A DNA stretch of 35,177 nt, taken from positions 1-35,177 of the forward strand of contig REER01000051.1 in assembly GCA_007694945.1 (NCBI GenBank), written 5' to 3'. The notes below the pieces were generated by a model. That model ran no database searches. It was not told where the DNA came from and saw only the letters and a program-made list of their open reading frames with translations. This DNA comes from Paracoccaceae bacterium (GTDB taxonomy: Bacteria; Pseudomonadota; Alphaproteobacteria; Rhodobacterales; Rhodobacteraceae). Numbering within the stretch: position 1 is the first letter of the stretch; each line of letters starts with the position of its first letter. The translations under genes were made by a program, and so were the position numbers. Positions 28,514 through 35,177 of this stretch are shown piece by piece.

Positions 28514-29935
28514 ATGACCCATACAGTCGAGAAAATCGGCGGCACTTGTATGAGCCGCGCCCCCGAACTTGTCGGGACGCTGTTCCTAGGCAAGCGCGAA
28601 CCTGCCGAAATCTATAACCGCGTTTTTGTGGTTTCGGCCTTTGGCGGCATCACCAATATGCTGCTCGAGCACAAGAAAACCGGCTCGCCCGGTGTCTATG
28701 CCCGCTTTGCATCGGATGACCGCGGTGCAGGCTGGCAGGATAGCCTGCTTGAGACCGCCGAGAAGATGTGCGCCATCCACGCCGATATCCTGACCCATGA
28801 TGCCGACCGCGAACGCGCCGACGCCTTTGTCCGCGACCGGATGGAGGGCGCTCGCGCCTGCCTGATGGACCTGCAGCGGTTGGGCTCTTACGGCCATTTC
28901 CGCATTGCGCAGCAGATGCAAACCGTGCGCGAACTGCTCTCGGGTCTTGGCGAGGCGCATTCGGCCTTTGTCACCACGCTTTTGCTGCAACGCCACAATG
29001 TGGATGCGCGCTTTGTCGATCTCTCGGGCTGGCGCGATGACAGCAACCCCTCGCTCGCCCAGCGGCTGGAAGCCGCAATGGCCGGGGTCGATCTGGCAAG
29101 CGAATTGCCCATCGTAACCGGCTATGCGCAATGCGCAGAAGGACTGATGCGCGAATATGATCGCGGTTATTCTGAGGTTGTATTTGCCCATCTGGCCGCG
29201 CAGACAGGTGCACGCGAGGCGCGGATTCACAAGGAATTCCACCTCTCCTCGGCCGACCCGAAGATCGTCGGCGTCGAGAATACCGTGAAGATCGGGCGCA
29301 CCAGCTATGACGTGGCCGACCAGCTCTCCAACCTGGGGATGGAAGCGATCCACCCCAATGCCGCGCGTATCCTGCGCCATGCCGATGTGCCCCTGCGCGT
29401 CGCCCATGCGTTTGAGCCCGAAGACCCCGGGACGCTGATCGGCCCTGTCGGCGGCGAGACCGGACGGGTCGAGATGGTGACGGGGCTTGAGGTGCATGCG
29501 TTCGAGCTGCACGAGCCGGACATGGTCGGCATCAAGGGCTATGACGCCTGCGCATTGGCCGCACTGACGCGCCACAAGCTCTGGATCGTGTCGAAACATT
29601 CCAACGCCAACACAATCACGCATTACCTGACTGGCTCGCTGAAGGCGATCAAACGCGCAGAGGCCGAAGTACTGAACACCTATCCCGATGCCTCGGTCAG
29701 CGCACGGTCGCTGGCGCTGGTCTCGGTGATCGGCTCAGACCTGCGCGAAATGTCGGTGCTGCGGCGCGGGCTGGAGGCGCTGGAAGAGGCCGGGATCGAG
29801 GTCGAGGCCGCGCAGCAGGGTCTGCGCCGGGTCGAGGTGCAGTTCCTCGTGCCGCGCGACGCGCTGGCGGATAGCATCAAGGCGCTGCATCGCCACTTCG
29901 TCGCTGCCCCCGTCGAGGCCAAGGTCGCGGCCTGA
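28514..29935 (+). CDS. ask: Ectoine-specific aspartate kinase
   Basis: Phosphorylates aspartate to feed aspartate semialdehyde into ectoine synthesis. The 473-residue protein opens VEKIGGTCMSR, the kinase lysine-glycine motif of the Ask_Ect branch. It has the long insert typical of that group (residues about 40-140), SSADPKIVGVENTVKIGR, ILRHADVPLRV and two ACT-like regulatory repeats in the last 150 residues (VSARSLALVSVIGSDLRE, VQFLVPRD). From the literature, such operon-linked kinases can be less feedback-sensitive to threonine than the housekeeping enzyme. The ribosome site is weak. It is the last gene of the operon; hairpins follow from 29960. Confidence 0.95.
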   Translation: MTHTVEKIGGTCMSRAPELVGTLFLGKREPAEIYNRVFVVSAFGGITNMLLEHKKTGSPGVYARFASDDRGAGWQDSLLETAEKMCAIHADILTHDADRERADAFVRDRMEGARACLMDLQRLGSYGHFRIAQQMQTVRELLSGLGEAHSAFVTTLLLQRHNVDARFVDLSGWRDDSNPSLAQRLEAAMAGVDLASELPIVTGYAQCAEGLMREYDRGYSEVVFAHLAAQTGAREARIHKEFHLSSADPKIVGVENTVKIGRTSYDVADQLSNLGMEAIHPNAARILRHADVPLRVAHAFEPEDPGTLIGPVGGETGRVEMVTGLEVHAFELHEPDMVGIKGYDACALAALTRHKLWIVSKHSNANTITHYLTGSLKAIKRAEAEVLNTYPDASVSARSLALVSVIGSDLREMSVLRRGLEALEEAGIEVEAAQQGLRRVEVQFLVPRDALADSIKALHRHFVAAPVEAKVAA

Positions 29936-29959
29936 CCAGTTCAAAGGTTTTCGAAGAGA

Positions 29960-29990
29960 CCGGGCTTTCCGCAGGAAAGCCCGGCCTTGT
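29960..29990 (+). terminator. Hairpin after ask
   Basis: CCGGGCTTTCC (29960-29970) and GGAAAGCCCGG (29974-29984) form a perfect 11-bp stem with a GCA loop, 25 bp after the ask stop. The following CCTTGT is a poor U tract, so termination may be partial. Confidence 0.7.
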
Positions 29991-30024
29991 CATATCCGCA
30001 ATAACAACGCCACCACTGAATCCC

Positions 30025-30101
30025 GCCCCTGCCAGAGGCAGGGGCAGCGCCCGCAAGTCGGGCAAGGGCGGGCGGGTGGGCTCGGCTTGCGGGCGCTTTT
30101 T
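30025..30101 (+). terminator. Tandem hairpins with U tract between ask and pepA
   Basis: GCCCCTGCC (30025-30033) and GGCAGGGGC (30037-30045) make a perfect 9-bp stem. Immediately after, AGCGCCCGCAAG (30046-30057) pairs with CTTGCGGGCGCT (30086-30097) over a 28-base loop rich in G runs, and five T residues follow (30097-30101). The last stem plus T run is a good rightward terminator. The adjacency of two perfect stems is more than a simple terminator needs. It may be a second-stage terminator of the ectoine operon or a processed 3'-UTR RNA. Confidence 0.7.
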
Positions 30102-30212
30102 CCCGGATCGCGGCTCAAACACCCGGTAGCGGAAGCAACACTCTCACTGCTCGCCCATGGTCTTTAGCGCAGAGGCAGGCTAAATCAGGCAAAACGTAAT
30201 TCCGGAGGCCCC

Positions 30213-31676
30213 ATGTCGCTGCACACCCCGCCCGAACTCCTGCCCTTCGACCTTGACCAGATTGCTACCAGCGAAGGTCGCATTGCGATCTTCGCCGATC
30301 CCGGGGCACCCCTGCCCCAGGCAACAAAACGCGCCGACAGGCTCACCCGCGGGGCCGTTGCCCGCGCAGTCGCGAGCCCTGCTTTCGCCAAGCTCAAACC
30401 CGGCGAGAGCCTGACGCTCGCCTGGCCCGCTGGCCTCAAGGCCGAGGCGTTGCAGATCATCTGCCTGCCCCGCAAGCCCGACACAGCCGCGTTGCGCAAC
30501 GCCGGGACCAGCATCGGGCGCGGGCTCGACAAATCCCCTGCCCTGATCTGCCTCGACCGCCTGCCCCTCGCCCCCATCCTGCAGGCCGCCCTGCTGCGCG
30601 CCTATCAGTACGAGGCGCAGAAATCCGAGCCCAGGCCCGGCTTCGGCCCTGTCCGCGTCCTGCTGCGCGACTCCGAGGCGGCACAAACCGCGCTGGCCGA
30701 GGTCATGGCCAAAGTCGACTCGGTCCACCTCACCCGCGATCTGGTCAACGCCCCTGCCAATCTTCTCACCACCGAGAGTTTCGCCGCGCAAATCAAAGAC
30801 ATGGCAGAACTCGGTCTCAAGATCGAAATCCTTGATGAGGCCGCGCTGGAAGAAGCCGGATTGCGCGCCCTGCTCGCGGTCGGGCAAGGCTCGGAGAGTC
30901 CCTCGAAACTCGCGATCCTGCACTGGCAGGGGGCTGAAGGCGCGCCGCTCGCGGTGGTCGGCAAGGGGGTGATGTTCGACACTGGCGGCGTGTCGCTCAA
31001 ACCCGGCGCGGGCATGGAAGAGATGACCATGGATATGGGCGGGGCGGCGGTCACCGTCGGGCTGATGCAGCTTCTCGCGCGCCGCAAGGCGCGCGCCAAT
31101 GTCGTGGGCCTTGTCGGTCTGGTCGAGAACATGCCCGACGGGCGCGCGCAGCGCCCCGGCGATGTGATCCGCTCGATGAAGGGCACCACGATCGAGGTCA
31201 TCAACACTGATGCCGAAGGCCGCCTCGTGCTGGCCGATGCGCTCTGGTATGCGCAGGAGCGCTACACCCCGCGCGCCGTGATCGACCTTGCAACGCTCAC
31301 AGGTGCGATCATCGTGGCGCTGGGCCATGAAAATGCCGGGGTTTTCGCCAATGACGACGCGCTGGCGGCGGGTTTTCTCAAGGCCGCCGAGAGCGTGGGC
31401 GAAGGTGCATGGCGCATGCCGCTCGGCTCGGGGTATGACGCGCTCATCAAGTCGCGCATCGCTGATATCAAGAACAGCGCGGGCCGTCCGGCGGGTTCGA
31501 TCACGGCGGCGCAATTCCTGCAGCGTTTCGTAAAGGAGGGCATGCCCTGGATGCATCTCGATATCGCCGGGGTGACGCTGACCAAGACCGAGAGCGCCCA
31601 TGCGCCGAAAGGGGCTTCGGGCTGGGGTGTGCTGGCGCTGGACGCGCTGGTGGCCGCAAAATTCGAGGAGGGCTGA
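30213..31676 (+). CDS. Leucyl aminopeptidase family protein (M17)
   Basis: Cytosolic two-metal aminopeptidase. The 487-residue protein has the M17 ligands K251 and D256 in VGKGVMFDTGG, K263, D274 in MDMGGAA, and D333, E335 and R337 in NTDAEGRL (331-338). The N-terminal domain (1-170) is divergent, as in the shorter alphaproteobacterial PepA-like group, so substrate preference and any DNA-binding role of classic PepA cannot be assumed. CGGAGG precedes ATG 30213. holC starts 12 bp after its stop; pepA-holC adjacency is common in proteobacteria. Confidence 0.93.
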   Translation: MSLHTPPELLPFDLDQIATSEGRIAIFADPGAPLPQATKRADRLTRGAVARAVASPAFAKLKPGESLTLAWPAGLKAEALQIICLPRKPDTAALRNAGTSIGRGLDKSPALICLDRLPLAPILQAALLRAYQYEAQKSEPRPGFGPVRVLLRDSEAAQTALAEVMAKVDSVHLTRDLVNAPANLLTTESFAAQIKDMAELGLKIEILDEAALEEAGLRALLAVGQGSESPSKLAILHWQGAEGAPLAVVGKGVMFDTGGVSLKPGAGMEEMTMDMGGAAVTVGLMQLLARRKARANVVGLVGLVENMPDGRAQRPGDVIRSMKGTTIEVINTDAEGRLVLADALWYAQERYTPRAVIDLATLTGAIIVALGHENAGVFANDDALAAGFLKAAESVGEGAWRMPLGSGYDALIKSRIADIKNSAGRPAGSITAAQFLQRFVKEGMPWMHLDIAGVTLTKTESAHAPKGASGWGVLALDALVAAKFEEG

Positions 31677-31688
31677 GGGCCGCGCGCG

Positions 31689-32156
31689 ATGGGCAAGGCG
31701 CTGTTCTACCACCTGACCCGAGACCCGCTCGAGGTCACTGCGCACAACCTGTTGTCGCGCGCGCTGGCACAGGAGATGCGCGTCATGGTGCGCGGGCGTG
31801 ACATGGAGCGCCTCACGGGCCTCGATGCCGCGCTCTGGCAAGGCGACAAGGCCAGCTTCCTGCCCCATGGGCTGGCGGGCGGGCGCCATGATGCTGATCA
31901 GCCTATCCTGCTGAGCACCGCGCGCGAGGCCCCCAACCGCGCCCACATTATCATGGCCATCGACCGCGCCGAGGCCACGCCCGAGGAGGTGCCGGGGCTG
32001 GAGCGGCTCTGGGTGCTGTTCAATGGCCATGACGCCGAGGAACTCGGACAGGCCCGCGCGCAGTGGAAAGCCATGACCGCCGCTGGAGTGGAGGCCGAAT
32101 ACTGGTCGCAGGAGAGCGGGCGTTGGGAGTGCAAGGCGCGCAGCGGCACGGCCTGA
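31689..32156 (+). CDS. holC: DNA polymerase III chi subunit
   Basis: Clamp-loader accessory protein linking the holoenzyme to SSB. The 155-residue protein starts MGKALFYHLTRDPLEVTAHNLLSRALAQ and contains LDAALWQGDKASFLPHGLAGG and RLWVLFNGHDAEEL, the HolC pattern of alphaproteobacteria. It follows the aminopeptidase gene by 12 bp and is probably cotranscribed with it. Confidence 0.94.
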   Translation: MGKALFYHLTRDPLEVTAHNLLSRALAQEMRVMVRGRDMERLTGLDAALWQGDKASFLPHGLAGGRHDADQPILLSTAREAPNRAHIIMAIDRAEATPEEVPGLERLWVLFNGHDAEELGQARAQWKAMTAAGVEAEYWSQESGRWECKARSGTA

Positions 32157-32252
32157 GCAGAGGCGCACAGGCACTGTGAGCGGCTGCGGAATGGACCGGC
32201 GCGGCCAGATGCACCAATTCCCGGATGGCAGACAACATCAAGGATATCTCCC

Positions 32253-32651
32253 ATGCAACACGCCTCTCTTCTTCTCATTGCCCGCATCCTGCTGGGTCTT
32301 CTCTTCGTCGTCGCGGGTGTCGGCAAACTCGGCAATGTCGAGGGTTTCGGCGCCTATATGGCCAGTGGCGGCATTCCCGCCGTCCTCGCCTGGCCCGTAG
32401 TCCTGTTCGAGATCGGCGCAGGGCTTGCGTTGATTGCTGGTTTCCAGACTCGGATCAGCGCTCTGGCGCTGGCGGCGTTTTGTGTCGTCTCCGGCCTGCT
32501 ATACCACTTCGACCCGACAGATCAGATGGAGATGACACAGCTTTTGAAAAACCTCGGACTTGCAGGCGGTTACATTGCGCTCTTCATCACCGGTGCGGGT
32601 GCATGGTCGGTGGATGCGAAGCGTGGGCGCGCGGAACCGATCACGGCCTGA
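32253..32651 (+). CDS. DoxX-family membrane protein
   Basis: A 132-residue inner-membrane protein with four predicted helices (about 6-24, 42-62, 66-84 and 98-116). It has the DoxX pattern LLARILLGLLFVVAGVGKL near the start and FEIGAGLALIAGFQTR. Members occur in respiratory and redox-stress settings, but the biochemical role is unclear. AAGGATATCTCCC precedes ATG 32253. The 96 bp after holC show nothing else. A strong hairpin follows, shared with the convergent znuB. Confidence 0.88.
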   Translation: MQHASLLLIARILLGLLFVVAGVGKLGNVEGFGAYMASGGIPAVLAWPVVLFEIGAGLALIAGFQTRISALALAAFCVVSGLLYHFDPTDQMEMTQLLKNLGLAGGYIALFITGAGAWSVDAKRGRAEPITA

Positions 32652-32660
32652 ATATTGCCT

Positions 32661-32685
32661 GCCGGGCAGGCGCAGCCTGCCCGGC
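32661..32685. terminator. Hairpin between doxX-like gene and znuB
   Basis: GCCGGGCAGGC (32661-32671) and GCCTGCCCGGC (32675-32685) form a perfect 11-bp stem with a GCA loop between two convergent genes. There is no strong U tract on either side. Confidence 0.65.
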
Positions 32686-32701
32686 CCCGTCAGTGGCCTT
32701 T

Positions 32702-33505
32702 TCAGTTCGTGCGCAGGCGCTGCACCAGAGCAGCACCGACCGTGCTCAATCCAAAGATCAGCGCCGCGAAGACCACGATGGACGGACCAGAGGGCGTGTC
32801 CTGAAACAGCGACAATTGCAGCCCGCCCCAGACCGACACACCCCCGATCACGATCGCCACAACCGCCATCTGCTCGGGGCTTCGGGCGAGGTTGCGCGCC
32901 GCCGCCGCAGGGATGATCAGCAGTGCAGCGATCAGCAGCGCGCCGACGATCTTCAGCGCCACCGCCACGACAATCGCGAGCGCCAGGGTCAGCATCATGC
33001 GTTCGCGCGCGGGGTTGATCCCCGAAGCATGGGCGAGGTCCTCGCTGAGGGTCGTTGTCAGCAGCGCCGACCAGCGCCACAGGATCAGCCCGAAGACAAG
33101 TGTCGCCCCCCCGGCGATCACCGCCAGGTCGAACCGCGATACCGCGAGAATGTCACCGAAGAGATAGGCCGTCAGGTCCACTCGCACGGCCGGAAGGAAC
33201 GAGACCGCGACCAGACCGAGCGCGAGCCCGGTATGGGCCAGCACCCCCAGCGTCGTATCCATGGCCCAGCCTCGCCCGGCAAGGGTCGAGACGATCATCG
33301 CCATGACCAGTGCCACCAGCAGCGTGCCGATAAAAATGCTGATCTGAAAGGCCAGTGCCAGTGCTACACCGAGGATCGCTGCATGCGATGTGGCATCGCC
33401 AAAATACGCCATCCGGCGCCAGACCACGAAACAGCCCAGCGGCCCCGTGGCCAGCGCCACCGCCAGCCCGGCCAGAAGCGCGCGCGTCAGAAAGTCATCA
33501 AGCAT
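32702..33505 (-). CDS. znuB: Zinc ABC transporter permease
   Basis: Inner-membrane permease of the ABC-3 family that moves zinc into the cytoplasm with ZnuA and ZnuC. The 267-residue protein has about seven to eight hydrophobic helices and family segments GCFVVWRRMAYFGDATSHAAILG, HTGLALGLV, YLFGDILAVS and KIVGALLIAALLIIPAAAARNLA. ATG 33505 overlaps the znuC stop by eight bases, so translation is coupled. A methionine at 33520 and longer frames lie within znuC. It is the last gene of zur-znuC-znuB. Confidence 0.95.
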   Translation of the reverse strand: MLDDFLTRALLAGLAVALATGPLGCFVVWRRMAYFGDATSHAAILGVALALAFQISIFIGTLLVALVMAMIVSTLAGRGWAMDTTLGVLAHTGLALGLVAVSFLPAVRVDLTAYLFGDILAVSRFDLAVIAGGATLVFGLILWRWSALLTTTLSEDLAHASGINPARERMMLTLALAIVVAVALKIVGALLIAALLIIPAAAARNLARSPEQMAVVAIVIGGVSVWGGLQLSLFQDTPSGPSIVVFAALIFGLSTVGAALVQRLRTN

Positions 33506-34235
33506 GCGGTGCCCCGTCATGATCGTGGTTATGGTCGTGATCGTGGTCATGCTGGTAAAGCGCCAGCGCACCACCAGTGCCCAACCCGAAGAGCGCGCGG
33601 TATTCGGGTGCTGCGCGCACCACATGCGGCGCCCCTTCGCAGCAGATATGCCCGTTGATGCAGATCACCCGGTCCGAGGCCGACATGACCACATGCAGAT
33701 CATGGCTGACCGAGAGCACGGCGCAGCCCGTCTCGCGCCGCACATCCTCGATCAGCCGGTAGAAACTCGCCACACCGGGTTGATCGAGGCCGGAAGTCGG
33801 CTCATCCAGCATCAGGATATCGGGTCGGGTCAGCAGCGCGCGCGCCAGCAGCACACGCTGGAACTGCCCGCCCGAGAGAGTGGCCATGTTCTGCTTCAGG
33901 ACATCGCCGACACCGACTTGCTCCAGCACCTCGGTCATGGCGCTCTTAGAGGCAGGCACAGGCAGCGACAGGAAACGCGAGACCGGAATCGGCAGGCCGG
34001 GGTCGATATGCAGCCGCTGCGGCACATAACCGACCTTCAGCCCCGCCGCGCGCAGCACGCGCCCGCGCGAAGGCTTTATCACACCCAGCAGCGCGCGCAG
34101 AAAAGAGGTCTTGCCCGAGCCATTCGGGCCAACAATGGTCACGATCTCGCCGCGTTCGATATCGAAATCGATATCGTGCAATACACGCCGCGCGCCATAG
34201 CGCAACTCCAGCCTGCGCGCCGCAATCAGGCTCAT
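33498..34235 (-). CDS. znuC: Zinc ABC transporter ATP-binding protein
   Basis: Cytoplasmic ATPase of the zinc importer. The 245-residue protein has Walker A GPNGSGKT, the ABC signature LSGGQFQR, Walker B ILMLDEP and the switch histidine in SVSHD. The C-terminus is an alternating His-Asp tail (HDHDHDHNHDHD) not needed for the ATPase fold; it may bind zinc. The start ATG 34235 overlaps the zur stop in ATGA. znuB overlaps its end by eight bases, so zur-znuC-znuB is one tightly coupled operon. Confidence 0.96.
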   Translation of the reverse strand: MSLIAARRLELRYGARRVLHDIDFDIERGEIVTIVGPNGSGKTSFLRALLGVIKPSRGRVLRAAGLKVGYVPQRLHIDPGLPIPVSRFLSLPVPASKSAMTEVLEQVGVGDVLKQNMATLSGGQFQRVLLARALLTRPDILMLDEPTSGLDQPGVASFYRLIEDVRRETGCAVLSVSHDLHVVMSASDRVICINGHICCEGAPHVVRAAPEYRALFGLGTGGALALYQHDHDHDHNHDHDGAPHA

Positions 34236-34729
34236 GCGGGTTTGCCAGCGCAGGCGCTGCAGAGGCCAACCGCTTCGATCGTGCTGCGCTCCAGCTGGAA
34301 GCCGACGGCGGATGCGGCTTCGATCATCGCCTGCGTGAACGAATCGGCACAGGCCTCCGTCACACTGTTGCAACGTGCGCAGATCAGAAAGGCAGCGCGA
34401 TGGTCGCGGGCCGGATGCACGCAGGCCGTGAAGGCATTCAGCCGCTGGATACGATGCGCAAAGCCGTTCTCGACAAGGAAATTGAGCGCGCGATAGGCGA
34501 CTGGCGGCTGGGTGCCATAACCCTCGGCAGAGAGCCGCTCCAGCACATCATAGGCGCCGAGCGCACCATGGGCCTCGAGCAGGATCTCGAGCGTGCGCCG
34601 CCGCACAGGGGTCAGCCGCACGCCGTTTTCCCGCGCCCGCATCTCGGCCTCGGCGAGAATGGCGCCGGTGTGGGCCGGACCGCTATGGTCGGTGCAACAA
34701 AAACCCGATTGAGGAGAATGATCTGTCAT
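34232..34729 (-). CDS. zur: Zinc uptake regulator (Fur family)
   Basis: A 165-residue Fur-family repressor. The N-terminal winged helix (GVRLTPVRRRTLEILLEAHGALGAYDVLERL, YRALNFLVENGFAHRI) is followed by a metal-binding domain with HPARDHRAAFLICARCNSVTEA and a terminal CSACAG. The two CxxC pairs build the structural zinc site. Zn-loaded Zur would repress this operon and znuA through the palindrome at 34746-34758. Placing zur first in the znuCB operon gives negative autoregulation. Confidence 0.93.
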   Translation of the reverse strand: MTDHSPQSGFCCTDHSGPAHTGAILAEAEMRARENGVRLTPVRRRTLEILLEAHGALGAYDVLERLSAEGYGTQPPVAYRALNFLVENGFAHRIQRLNAFTACVHPARDHRAAFLICARCNSVTEACADSFTQAMIEAASAVGFQLERSTIEAVGLCSACAGKPA

Positions 34730-34739
34730 CTGAAGCCTG

Positions 34740-34779
34740 TTGACTGTTATGATATAACGTTAGATAGGTTCCGTAACAA
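34740..34779. promoter_or_regulatory. Divergent zur/znuA promoters with Zur operator
   Basis: GTTAT-GAT-ATAAC (34746-34758) is a perfect palindrome within TGTTATGATATAACG, resembling alphaproteobacterial Zur boxes. It follows a plus-strand TTGACT (34740-34745), so it would lie in the znuA promoter spacer. On the minus strand TTGTTA (34779-34774) and TATATC (34756-34751), 17 bp apart, form a zur promoter whose -10 lies inside the palindrome. One Zur dimer could therefore repress both directions. Confidence 0.75.
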
Positions 34780-34799
34780 TATTACACAAGGAGGATGCA

Positions 34800-35177
34800 A
34801 TGCGCTACTCGATAGCACTGGCCTGCGCCATGATGGGAACACCCCTGGCGGCCAATGATCTGAAAATCATGACAGATTTTGGGGTGACCCATTCGCTGGT
34901 GTCGATGGTTCTGGGAGAGACGGGCTCGGCCGATCTGCTGCTCGACCGGGGCGGCGACCCGCATTCCTTCCAGTTGCGCCCCACTCAGGCGCGTGCGCTC
35001 TCCGAGGCCGATCTGGTGTTCTGGGTCGGAGAGGAACTGACCCCATGGATGGCCCGCGCGCTGAGCGGTGTGGGCACAAGCGGCGAGGTGGTGACGCTGA
35101 TCAATGCCGAGGGGCTGCACTTGCAGGATTACGCGCACGGGCATTCGCATGACCACGGCCATTCTCACGACGATCAC
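34800..35177 (+). CDS. znuA: Zinc ABC transporter substrate-binding protein (5' part)
   Basis: Periplasmic zinc receptor of the cluster A-I (ZnuA) family, cut by the right edge after 126 codons. A short signal peptide (MRYSIALACAMMGTPLAA) is followed by the family segment TDFGVTHSLVSMVLGETG, the metal-ligand region GGDPHSFQLRPTQARAL and LVFWVGEELTPWM. The fragment ends in the histidine-rich loop (HGHSHDHGHSHDDH), the zinc-capturing feature of ZnuA. AAGGAGG lies just upstream of ATG 34800. It is divergent from zur-znuCB. Confidence 0.95.
   Translation, partial: MRYSIALACAMMGTPLAANDLKIMTDFGVTHSLVSMVLGETGSADLLLDRGGDPHSFQLRPTQARALSEADLVFWVGEELTPWMARALSGVGTSGEVVTLINAEGLHLQDYAHGHSHDHGHSHDDH

Noticed and set aside
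30180-32174. 664-residue minus-strand frame opposite the aminopeptidase and holC genes
   Set aside because: His/Arg/Gly-rich shadow of two clear plus-strand genes with full catalytic motifs.

Overview
The window reads as a chromosomal stretch of a marine or halophilic alphaproteobacterium of the Rhodobacteraceae (Roseobacter-type). The reasons are high GC, a CtrA/SciP cell-cycle pair, an alphaproteobacterial LexA box of the form GTTC-N7-GTTC, an FnrL-type box, TrmFO, PduL and a complete ectoine operon. Nearly all of it is core-genome DNA. I see no rRNA, tRNA, CRISPR array, prophage or insertion sequence. Both edges cut a gene: ybjN-like on the left, znuA on the right.

Layout. 1-3456: ybjN-like gene (partial), purB, a 54-residue exported peptide, and a fliG-like gene. 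3763-7325: a divergent pair, an acetate kinase fused to a PduL phosphotransacylase, and phosphoglucomutase. 7407-9118: an IscU-like scaffold and hisI (divergent), then gluQ. 9108-14999, minus strand: ligA, recG, a 33-residue membrane peptide, trmFO and gluQ. 15424-17799: ctrA and sciP on the minus strand, mnmA divergent. 17894-20226: a DUF2059 protein, pdxA, rsmA. 20252-22720: an exported protein of unknown function, a probable small RNA, and a conserved protein of doubtful function. 22780-24564: pyrC, pyrE. 24673-29935: a GntR regulator, ectR, then ectA-ectB-ectC-ask. 30213-32651: pepA, holC, a DoxX protein. 32702-35177: zur-znuC-znuB divergent from znuA.

Two small elements stand out. (1) Just after recG on the minus strand lies a perfect LexA box abutting a TTGACT -35. 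It is followed by an AGGAGG ribosome site, a 33-codon single-pass membrane peptide (10589-10690) and an intrinsic terminator. This has the architecture of an SOS-induced small membrane protein, comparable to Caulobacter SidA. (2) At 21393-21537 on the minus strand, a perfect FnrL box sits exactly 41.5 bp upstream of a predicted start. A -10 element, a 9-bp 5' stem-loop, an exposed UUUUCCUCCC segment and a strong terminator follow in order. This looks like an oxygen-regulated, roughly 97-nt small RNA.

Functionally the window combines nucleotide biosynthesis (purB, pyrC, pyrE, hisI supply), DNA repair and cell cycle (ligA, recG, the LexA-box peptide, ctrA, sciP), tRNA/rRNA modification (trmFO, gluQ, mnmA, rsmA), osmoprotection (ectABC-ask with ectR) and zinc homeostasis (zur-znuABC with a palindromic operator in the shared promoter). 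A 22-nt intergenic motif occurs three times, at 466, 7385 and 23828. All assignments come from reading the sequence; no database search was run.
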